Positions 1 through 9,400 of a stretch of 64,000 nt of DNA are shown here, piece after piece (the first letter of the stretch is position 1; each line of letters begins with the position of its first letter). A program made the position numbers and the translations under genes. Below the pieces are notes generated by a model. That model searched no databases. It was not told where the DNA came from and saw nothing but the letters and a program-made list of their open reading frames with translations. Origin of the DNA: Diphasiastrum complanatum (lineage: Eukaryota > Streptophyta > Lycopodiopsida > Lycopodiales > Lycopodiaceae); assembly GCA_029204225.1 (NCBI GenBank), contig CM055111.1, forward strand, positions 20,779,003 to 20,843,002, given 5' to 3'.

Positions 1-225
1 CCCCACACGTGAGATTTTCACAAGAACTAGAAATATGAAATAACCAAGCTAGATTTTGCCAATTTTTCACACTCCTCAAAATTTAGCTTGGTCAGGTACT
101 AGACCAAAAAAGGGGCTTGTGAAACTTGTTGAATGGATCCTTTGGTATGCACGTGAAGTGAAGACCAGCCAAGGGATCCTCCATAGCACCAACCTCACCA
201 TATCACAATAATAGCACGGACCTTT
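1..225 (-). mobile_element. 3' end of a copia element, truncated by the window edge
   Basis: Bases 1-71 match the end of the 809-bp LTR at 8466-9274 and end with the same CACA. Bases 72-225 match the internal sequence next to that LTR, including the ctcctcaaa polypurine tract (minus strand) and the segment that begins ggatcctttggtatgca. This is therefore a second, more diverged copy of the family represented by the complete element at 8466-13540. The rest of its LTR lies outside the window. Confidence 0.8.
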
Positions 226-784
226 CTTTCTAGAATAAGAACTAGAATCATCATCTTGTTGAGAAGAAGCATTCCATTTTATTAGTTAAACACCGTTAGA
301 TCACGTAATTGTGGGATGTAGGAAAAATAGTAATTATTCTTCCATAGAGAACACGATGCAAGTTTGAATAAATCAAATTAATATCAGTGTCTTCAATCGC
401 GATTGTATCTGATCTATGTATCCATAGAATAGTATTAGTTCTGATTGAATATGTATTTATATTGCTACAGGACAGATCTTTTGGCCTTTTATTTACAGGC
501 CTTTTGGTCTTTCAATGCTGTAACAATAGATATCTAACTGTTTACGACGGTTGATATTCAAATAGATGCTCTGTTTTCAGGCTCGAATAAATTATGTTTG
601 CGAATCATTCGCGACGATCCATCTCTTCGTCTCAGTTTCATGTTTCGCGAATTATTCGTGACACTTGTCTCTTCGCAACATTTTTGTCTTTCGCGAATTG
701 TTCGCGACAAATGACAATTCTTGAGCTCGAAGAAGAAATCTAGCATATTTCACCCATCATTGATTACATCCAACATTATGCCCG
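226..784. other. unassigned intergenic sequence
   Basis: No coding frame of note in either strand. It holds the palindromic repeats listed separately at 597-708. The rest is AT-rich sequence without terminal repeats or domains that I can recognise. Confidence 0.5.
597..708. repeat. three copies of a TCGCGAAT/ATTCGCGA palindrome
   Basis: Imperfect copies of tttcgcgaatNNttcgcgac occur near 597-615, 642-663 and 690-708, about 45 bp apart. Each is close to self-complementary. A related, more degraded run of tcgcgaat/ttcgcaaac words lies at 38865-38910. No function is evident. Confidence 0.6.
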
Positions 785-3060
785 ACGATGACTACACCTA
801 CATCCGATGCATTTCCATCTGACACGTTGACATCTGACGATTAGATCTGTCAAGTGCAACCGATGTTTTAAATATGATGAATAGATCCAATGAGTTTACA
901 GTTGATGAATAGATCCGATGAGTTTGCATCTGACGACCCATTGCATCCGACCATCCATTGCATCTGACGAGTTTGCATCTGATGTCTGGCCTAAAATTCT
1001 TTTTTGTATAAATACCGGCCACCCAAGTCATTTTCACTTCACAAAGTTTTCAAAAGAGTTCATGTCCGATTTATAAATTTCTAATGATCTTTGCTATCTA
1101 TGATCTGATTCAGACACTCTTTTGTGCAAACTGACTGCCATCAATCATGCTATCCTATATTTGATGCTCCATACCTACCATGACGTGCTAGCCACCTTAA
1201 AGTTTTTACATTTTCAAAAAAACTAAGAAAGACACTTCTATCTTTGTTTGTAGTTTCTTGCATCTATTCATCCTGCATTAAACCTTTCACACCCTACCTC
1301 GCACTTTACACTTTTTTATTTACATCAGCATTTCGTATTTACATACGACTACATTCATCCATCCACATTTGACAGTGTTTTCTGTTCCACATCCGACGTT
1401 GTGTTTTATCATTTTGCATCCGATGACTTGCATTGACATTTGCATCCAACATCACGACCGACACTGCATTTATTCTTGCATCCGACAAGTCAGTTTGTTG
1501 CATCTGACAGTGCACTTTATATTGCATCCTGTAGCCCATTTTGTTTTACATCTGACACTCTCTTTGCATTTACATCCGACGAGTCACCCCTGCTTGCATC
1601 TGATAGATTGCATTTTGTTACATCTAATGACCTATATTTCCATTTGCGTTCGATAGTGTTGTATTTGACAGTTTGCTTCCACCACTTGCATCGCCATTGT
1701 AGCTGACACTTGCATATGACACCCAAAACATAAAAAACAAGAAAAAGCCAAAAAAATTTACGAAACATGGCCGAATCGGATTCAAATCATAGTGAATGGA
1801 TACCATAAATGTCAAAGACATTGAATCTCATCCAATGTGAAGATGATAAAATGCTCCAGTGGTATACAAAAGCAGAAACTCTTTTCCAAGTGCTAGGTTT
1901 TGACATTCCTAAGTGGAAAGGACACCAAAGTATGTATCTCATATACCAGGCCTGTGAGAATTTTGACGACAATTAGCAGTTGACATTCCGAATTGAATTG
2001 TGAAATTTGGAAGTGACTGTCTATCTAGCTGGCAGCAACCTCACAGCTTTTGGATTTCCAAGCGGACACAAAGAGAAATCCGTGAAGCTGACCAATATGC
2101 TGCAACAACCATATGCCAAGTTCCTCAACACGAGTTTCGATAAGTGAAAAAATAAAGATGGCATTCTTCTAGAGGCAATCAAATACACGGAATTAGCAGC
2201 TACCTATGAGTACCTAACAAAGTACATACACAAAAGGAAGGCACACCTAATGAGGATCTCTCTCTAGATATTTTCCATGCTAGGCAAATCCTATGAGGGC
2301 CAATAAAATATGTACAATTGGGCCAGAATCATCTCCAGATCCCAAGCACGCATTTCATCTTTTCTCTAAAATTTGAATTGCATCAAACCACCATCGTCAA
2401 GCAACCAACAGCCCAACCGCTATCTAGCGTCTCTTGAAACCAATCCTCCAATGACATGTCCCTATCACGCACCATTTTAGGAGAAAGAAAAATAGTCTGT
2501 GTCTAGAACCGACAATCCTAGAACTGACATTTGTACCCGACGACCAAACTTAAAAAAAATTAAACCGACAAGTCTTTTCGAATTGTCGCATTTTGCATCT
2601 GATGAATATCCGACAAGTCTTTTGGAATTTTTGCAGTTTGCATCCAACAAATTTCCATCCGACAAGTCTTTCAGGATTTTCACATTTTGCATCCGACGAA
2701 TTTCCATCCGACATTTCATCTAAATTTTCTTTTGGGATTTTCACATTTTGCATTCGACGACTAGATCCAACATTGCATCCGACATGCTAGTACATTGTTG
2801 CATCTGATGATCAAAACTAACAATTGCATCCGCCAAGTTTAGGTCTGACGACCTACAACCGATGGTACATCCAACATTCAGATCCTACGAGATACATCCG
2901 AATTCTGCATCCAATTTATATCCGTCGTTGCATTTGATGATTTTGTATCCAACGTTCCATCCGACGATTTTATATCTGATGACTACATTTGAGTTTCTGT
3001 TTCATAAGTCTAATTCTGATTTACATCAAATTCTAGACCATTACATTTGACAAATTTTCC
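785..3060. repeat. dispersed array of a degenerate GCATCCGACGA motif
   Basis: Variants of catccgac/catctgatg recur dozens of times in three clusters: about 785-1000, 1340-1720 and 2500-3060. Spacing is irregular (10-40 bp) and is filled with T-rich sequence. The clusters surround the relic ORF at 1767-2376 and stop just before the copia reverse-transcriptase relic. Short ORFs across this zone are by-products of the repeat. The array resembles in style, not sequence, those at 28780-29345 and 57430-58110. Confidence 0.75.
1767..2376 (+). pseudogene. relic ORF of unknown family, possibly retroelement gag-like
   Basis: One reading frame starting at ATG 1767 (MAESDSNHSEW...) stays in register for about 200 codons. 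Its composition is protein-like, with stretches such as KAETLFQVLGFDIPKWKG and EAIKYTELAATYEYLTKYIH. About seven in-frame stops of all three types break it, so it is long dead. Its place between repeat clusters and upstream of a pol relic suggests a retroelement structural gene. I see no zinc knuckle and cannot assign a family. Confidence 0.4.
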
Positions 3061-3132
3061 TATTTAGACTTTACCATTGCAATTCCAATTTATGTATCTG
3101 AACCTGTCAAGCACATATCAATTTTGAATACT

Positions 3133-4106
3133 GTTGAAGAGCACTTATTTAACCAAACTCCGATCTCTGGAGAGAAGCAATGGACAAAGAGTATTTTTCT
3201 CTGATCAAGAACTAGACATGGTCATTGGTCGAACCACATGTTGGCAACAATCTTATCGATTAATGGGTCTTTAAGATCAAGTACAATGCCAATGGAGACC
3301 GAAGGAAGGCCTGACTAGTTGTGCGAGGATTTACTCATATCCCCAACATTGACTATAATGAGACTTTCAGTCTAGTAGTCAAGCATTCATCGATCCGAGC
3401 TCTCCTATCATATGTTGTTGCAACCGACCTCGAAGTACATCAACTAGATGTACAAACAACCTATTTGAATGGAGACATCAAAGAAGACATCTATATGTTA
3501 TAGCTTGAAGGATACGTTCTCGAAGGCATGAAGTATCATGTATGTAAACTCCATAAAGCATTTTATGGCTTGAAGCAATCAGCAAGAGCTTGGTTTCAGA
3601 GGAGAAAGTCGACAACAACAATCTCCATCGGCTCAGTGGATGTTCTGATGCAAGCTAGGGAGGAGATGGAGACATTTGTAAATCCACATCTAGATTTACA
3701 TTCTTTCTCAACATCGTTCCTATCTCTTGGAACAGTCATAAGCAAACCTCTATTGCTCTTTCCTCTATAGAAGCAAAGTACATTGTTGTTTCTCAAGCTA
3801 TCAAAGAAGCATTTTGGTTGATAAATTTATTGTTTGATATTAGTTTGAACCCTGACAATTGTATTTTGTGATAATTAGAGTGCTATTTTATCGACCAACC
3901 CTAGATTTTACTCTAGGAGTAAGCACATTAAGATTCGATATCACTATGTCAGGGGTAAGGTTCTTGACAAAGAGGTAAGTTTAACATGTTGTCAGACACA
4001 AGACATGATTGTAGATGTGTTTACCAAGACATTGAGCATTAATGCACACAATAAATTTTGTGCATTGCTTAGTCTAAAGATCAAGGCATTCACAGATCCA
4101 AAGTAA
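3133..4106 (+). pseudogene. copia reverse transcriptase-RNase H relic, internally deleted
   Basis: Translation gives the copia RT start (WVFKIKYNANGD, then NIDYNETFS..V, HQLDVQTTYLNGDIKEDIYM, FYGLKQSARAWF) to about 3600. After a rearranged stretch, the RNase H part follows (SIALSSIEAKYIVVSQA, SKHIKIRYHYVRG, DVFTKTLS) and ends near 4106. The RT palm with its catalytic Y-x-D-D is missing. Several in-frame stops are present. A purine-rich stretch at 4104-4114 could be the polypurine tract before a 3' LTR. Confidence 0.85.
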
Positions 4107-5089
4107 GGGAGGGTATTGGATTTATCTCCTCTACTCTCCTAAATCCCATGTTAATCTAGTTCCATTTATATCACTACAGTTTTACATGCATTGTCGCATA
4201 GTCCGTAGAAATACTCTATTATTGAAGATAGGCAAGAGAATGGCACCCGACTTGTCGGAGTTGGCCGACTTATTGGGGAGTCCGACTTATCGATTATCCC
4301 AACTTATTGGCCACGACAACAACTAGCTCGACTACAAATAGTTGAACATTCTCACACCCACTTCTTGTATTGTGTAACGATGTGGACAATGACAACAACA
4401 GCCACGATCTCCTCCAGATGGCACAACGGCTCCACGCCATTTTTTGTACACTCATCTGCGCAAATGTAAATTGTATATAAATAACCATTGTAATATAACT
4501 AAGTAAGTGGATCAATTATAGTGATTTATAGAGATAGAAACTATAGATGCTTTTATGTATCGATTCTTTCTTTCAGACTGATTTTCAGTAATAAGCTCAT
4601 AGCTTTACAGAGTGGAGCCAACTTCTTGAGCACGTAGTTTCATCTGTTATTGTCTTGTGCTCATTGCATCGATTTGACTTGTATGTCTATACACTAATCT
4701 GAATCAATCATTGTCTTTTATTGCGTTCAGAGTTCTTGTCAGAATTGTATGTTTAAGCTACTTCATCTCTCTGTCTGACTTTGTCACTGCTTTGTCTGTT
4801 TGTCTGCTCTTCCACTTCCACAAACAACCGTTCAATTAAGCTCTACTTTACTTTTGTGTTTGCCTACTGTTGTTATAGTGCACGCACCAAGGGAAATAGT
4901 CGACCACTACCTTCGCGCAGTAGTAGGATCGTTGTGATCCGATTGTATCCTGTCTGAGTCTTCGGACCATTATATCCTACAAAATATCCATGATAATATA
5001 TCATGATCCTCCTCCAAAACTTGTTCACAAAATATGCTAGACTCACCTCAATAATAATTAATATTATCAATTGAATCTAATATAATAGA
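4107..5089 (+). other. probable LTR and flanking sequence of a copia relic
   Basis: This follows the polypurine-like gggaggg at 4108-4114 and holds no ORF of note. It has the composition of an LTR (T-rich, with short runs such as tcagtaataagctcatagc), but no second copy is in the window, so I cannot place its ends. The last part runs into the next copia relic. Confidence 0.35.
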
Positions 5090-6205
5090 GAAGCTTCATA
5101 GTGATCAAGAACTTGAGGATCCATCTCAAGATCCAAGGACTCCAAGAAGATCCAAAAGAGCAAGGGCCAAGCCATCAACGCTCACCTATGTTGGAAAAGG
5201 TGATCAAAGGGAAGGCATCTTTCACTTCCTACACTTTTCTTACTTCAATGCTTGATGAACTAACTTGCTATGAAGATGCATGTAAATCAAAAAGTTGGAT
5301 GAATGCTGAGTTCATATGATCCATAATTGTACATAAGATTTCATGATGGAAAGATCATTGTACTTGTATTGTATATTGATGACATTATTTTAAGTGTAAA
5401 TGATCTAGATGGAATGAGACATGTAAAAATTGCTCTATCTAAAGAGTTTAGGATGGTTACATTCATCCTAGATAGATTTGGAATGAGTAATTGTAAAGGC
5501 ATTGAGACTCCAATGGAGAAAAATGTGAAAGCATCTATTAGTGGTGATGAAGGATCCTTTGCATCACTCTCTATAGAAGGCTTATAGGCTCCTTAATTTA
5601 TTTGACTATAACTAGACCTAATCTTAGTTATAGTGTTGGGAAGTTAAGCTAATATATGCAATTTCCTCTTGTGTCACATTGGAAAATGGCCAAAAGAGTC
5701 CTAAGGTATATCTCATCAACTACGAATTTTGGCATACTCTACAAAGGGACTAATCTTGGCTTAAGATCCTATAGTGACTCGGATTTTACAAGTGACAAAG
5801 TGGATCGAAAGTCTACTACTGCATTTGCTACATTCATGTGTGATGGATTGGTATCATGGCTTTCAAAGAAGCAAGATACTATTCATTATTTTCAACCAAA
5901 TCCCAGTATAAGGTCTTGACATCAACATGAAAGGACGTCTTATCACTCAAGAGGCTATTGGTGGTACTTCATGTCATGGAGGCCGAGGAGGTACCTAAAA
6001 TCTATTGTGATAGACAATCAGACTAATCACTTGCAACCAATCCTACATTCCATGCAAGGAGCAAGCATATCGAATTTGCTCATCATTTTGTGAGGGAAAA
6101 GGGACAAGCGAAAGATATCAGACTCCAACATGTGTCTTCATCGAGTTTATTAGCTGATTTGTTGCTAAATCCATGCCTAAGAATTCATTTGTTAAAGTAA
6201 GATTT
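5090..6205 (+). pseudogene. copia pol relic with large internal deletions
   Basis: The first 150 bp match the integrase-RT linker of the copia at 61680-61760 (LRIHLKIQGLQEDPK / RRSKRARAKPSTLT in two frames). The sequence then jumps to RT palm (VLVLYIDDIILSVNDLDG), the connection region (FGMSNCKGIETPME) and RNase H (WKMAKRVLRYISSTTNFG, YSDSDFTSDKVDRKST, WLSKKQDT, SKHIEFAHHFVREKG). It has several frame breaks. It is the same family as the element at 60262-63131 but lacks gag, protease, integrase and half the RT. It ends near ADLLLNPCL. Confidence 0.85.
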
Positions 6206-7839
6206 TAGAGAGCTCATTGGCAAACTCGACCTTCTACAATATGTACTTTGATTTCTTTTGGATCTAAGCAAAAACGAAGTGTTCTTAACGTCATTTTCTT
6301 TCTACAGGCTGTACTATGTACTATACCACACGTGTGTGGCGTGATCATCACTTTTGATTAATGATTTAGATTGCTCTTGCTTGATGCATGTAAAATTGTT
6401 AATCTATATCTCAATTTTGTGTGTCTAGTTTGCGTTTGTTTTATAGTTAATCAATCAACCCCTCTTGTGAGTCATCAATATACTCGAGTAAGGTCCAAAG
6501 TAATGTACTTTGACAGGCCTTTCCCCTTTTCAGCTTGCATATACATATTTTGGACTAGTGGCTACACATAATTGGAGACCAAGAGGAACCATTGATGCAA
6601 TCAATATTTGCAATGAAAAAAATCAATGGATACCAAGAATATATCGTAAATATCAATGGATCTTTATGCATACTTCCTCAAAAGGCTCTTTTTGAAAAAG
6701 AAAAAGATCGAATAACATATATAGAGGCTCTTGGAAAGGCATTATAATGGATTTCAAAGTATCAGCTGCTGGTCGATCTATCACGGATGTTTTAGTTCAG
6801 CATGCTTGTCTTCACAAAGAACTCAACATTCAAGATTTGAATCCAAATGATAGAAGAAAATGCAATTGTAAGTATACGATGAGTATGTACATATTCAAAT
6901 TGATTTTTTTTAGTATTAGTATTTTCTTTATATTACTCTTGTGATATTTTTGTTGATTTTGCATATTTGTATTTATCAAATTTCGTTGAATGGCAATCAG
7001 TTCAATCAATTGTAGGAATAATTGATGTCATACATTCTGATATCGATGTTTTACAATAATGTAAAGGTCATTCTCTAAAATCCCTTTTAGAGTTAGGAGT
7101 TTTTCTTTATAATCACACCTAGATTCTTGACAAAAATGGTTTAGTGGGTAGATTAGAGCCATATCCTCTACCGAATTTTTCGAGTGAGAAATGAATTTCT
7201 CCAGATTCAACAATTTCAGAAAGTTTTTAATCTAGACTTTATATGGATATTCAGAGTATTTAAAAATGTAGCACTGGTTCAAAGAATAATAGATTAATTT
7301 GGTATTTACCTTTTCCTATTTTTGTTGATTTTTTATCCAAATGTAATGTTTGGCAAACAAAAACAATGTTTATTTGTAAGGATTTGAGTGATGAAATAAT
7401 CGTCGAGTTGTTGGATGATGGCTGGGATACAAAACAAAATCAGCAAGTTGAGTGTAGAGTATGTAACTCATCAATGACATTTAGATATCACATCGAAAAA
7501 CAAATGCTCACTTTGCTGCTATATTATAAAAGATGGATAAAATGCAAAAATGAGTGGAAGCCACTTGATTAAGATTTTGCAATAAACCATCAAGAGAAAC
7601 TTCAAATAACAGTGAAAAAAAATGATAACATTCTTGCTATGGTTGAGGTTGAGGAAGCTTGATGTCTCAATCACATTCGATTAGAACTAGACATGTTGCA
7701 ATTCGATCTACCTTAGTACTATCAATTTCGATTGAAGGGTGTTAAAGTACGTTATGCTATATGAAAATTTTTATTTTTTCTATTTCTTAGTGAATCAATT
7801 TTACAAGACAAATGAACTTAAACAATTTCTCTTGTGTAG
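6206..7839. other. unassigned region with small exon-like ORFs
   Basis: No known domain. Two plus-strand stretches look protein-like. One is about 6540-6700 (NWRPRGTIDAINICNEKNQW). The other is 7366-7572, a 68-residue ORF containing a CRVC motif (GWDTKQNQQVECRVCNSSMT). A plausible splice donor (aattgtaagt) follows a short ORF at about 6870, and tttag/gtag acceptor-like sites occur downstream. These may be remnants of a plus-strand gene belonging to the Ulp1-like element copies nearby, but I cannot join them into one model. Confidence 0.3.
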
Positions 7840-7911
7840 GTAAGAGCAAAGCAGGAAGAGCATATAAAATGCAAAGACATAGGAACATCCATCGAAATTG
7901 AAGATCTATAG
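7840..7911 (+). pseudogene. conserved exon-like segment (CKDI...IEIED), copy C
   Basis: After an acceptor-like ttgtgtag, 23 open codons end in TAG and include KCKDIGTSIEIED. A matching frame (KCKDIEPTIEIED) occurs in the same orientation at 13664-13783, and several of the base differences between the two are synonymous in this frame. This suggests a plus-strand exon shared by two copies of one element, running towards the minus-strand Ulp1-like gene. The protein is unknown, and conservation at DNA level alone is an alternative. Confidence 0.3.
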
Positions 7912-8007
7912 AATTTGAATAATGTAATTTTGTATTGTCATATAATTTTTTGTATACATCATGTTTGATAATATATGGACCACTCAACTTAAGTATTATT
8001 GTTGAAG

Positions 8008-8187
8008 CTAAGGGTCTTTCTTTTCTATGATCTCTAAATTCATTTCTCTAGTTGGAAGCAACTTTGGTGGAGAACACTCTATAATTGCAACTGGATTTGA
8101 ATTTTCGATAACAAGCTTAATTGTCTCCTATAGAAAATACATTATTTCCATTGGGAAGATCTGCGAGCACTTGAACTCCAGTGACCA
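8008..8187 (-). pseudogene. Ulp1-like protease fragment (copy C)
   Basis: On the minus strand, an acceptor (tttgtag at 8188-8194) is followed by one base and GHWSSS. This matches the start of the His-containing exon in copy A (RHWSLN, 45717) and copy B (GYWSLN, 14628), in the same intron phase. After a disrupted stretch, a second segment down to TAG at 8008 (PPKLLPTREMNLEIIEKKDP) matches the C-terminal exon of copy B (PTKVLPYGELDLEIIEPKKD). The exon with the catalytic Cys is absent. This is a small, dead third relative of the family. Confidence 0.55.
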
Positions 8188-8398
8188 CTACAAACAGAAA
8201 CCAATATTCATAATGTCATATGATTTCAAGGTTTTTTCTCGCTGCGATATCGAATCAACGCGTGCCATCAGTATCTGAAATGAGATGCACTGAACCGATA
8301 TCAGATTTGTGGAACCACAACATTGGTTCAGCATGCGACATTGTTGAAGTGCCTCCCATTGTAGTCATCCTTGCACGTTAAACTGATATCGGCTGTAT

Positions 8399-8442
8399 TT
8401 TTGGTCTGTAATGTCTTTACCTTGGCATGTTTGGATTTATTT
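8399..8442. repeat. left arm of an inverted repeat split by a copia insertion
   Basis: This arm (starting ttttggtctgtaatg) is the reverse complement, with several mismatches, of 13550-13593. With the copia element 8466-13540 and one TSD copy removed, the arms would lie about 30 bp apart and could form a hairpin. It may mark the boundary between Ulp1-like copies C and B. Confidence 0.7.
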
Positions 8443-8465
8443 GAAGATGATTAGAGTGAACTTTT

Positions 8466-9274
8466 TGTTGAATTTCACACGTGTGGATTGTCCACTACAT
8501 GTACTTGTGATCTCCTAAGGTGTGTAGATGCACCAAGATCAAGACTAGATTGAGATTCAAGATCTATCTTTGATTCTATGGCAAAAACACACTACTACAT
8601 GCATTCAATCACTTCCAACTCTCACTCACACGTGTGGGAAGTGTTCCAAAAGTATTCTAAGTAAAAACAAGCTGCTCTCCTCGGGTAGAGAGAGAAAAAC
8701 TATCAAGAGCTCTCGGGTAGAGAGAGAAATCTAGAAATTCAATGACACTCAAAATCCACTCAATCTCAAAATCAATTAGATCCAAAAAGAGGAGTACAAT
8801 GATACTAATAGATTCATGAGCTACCACTATGCTTAACTATGATTGGATCACACTTTGCCACCTCTTAATCCTATTGGACCATTGATCCATGCACCTCTAA
8901 ATTCTATTGGACTATATTCAAGCACACCTCAATTTTCTATTGGACCTCACAAGGTTCCACCTCTAAATCCTATTGGACCTCTTAAGCTTCATCAAACAAA
9001 AGCATGACACTTGTCTACACTCTAATTGGCACAAGTTTGGCTCAATATTGGCACTACAAGTGGAAATGGATAATTTGCCATCTATGCCAAATTTGACCCT
9101 ATCAACATCCTACACCTAGATGCTTGACTATGAAATTCTATGAGACCCCTATATCAAACATTTTGATTTACTTTACAATTTTTCACACGTGGGAACATCC
9201 TCCACACATGTGAGATTCACTTACAAACTTCTATCATAAAAAATACCAAGCTAGATTTTTGCCAATTTCTCACA
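8466..9274 (-). repeat. 3' LTR of the 8466-13540 copia element
   Basis: 809 bp, with TG..CA ends (TGTTGAATTTC to TTTCTCACA on the plus strand). It contains CACGTG words and duplicated ctcgggtagagagagaaa blocks. It differs from 12732-13540 at about four positions, for example the fifth base of cacacgtg versus cacacatg near the left end. Confidence 0.97.
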
Positions 9275-9400
9275 CTCCTCCTCAAAAAATAGCTTGGAAA
9301 GGTACTAGATCACTTGAGAAGTTTGTAAATATTTTTGAGTGGATCCTTTGGTATGCATAAGAAGTGAAGATCAGCCAAGGGATCCATCATAGCAGCACCC

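Noticed and set aside
785-3060. CRISPR-like or satellite array
   Set aside because: The catccgac motif is degenerate and irregularly spaced, with no unique spacers of constant length and no fixed period.
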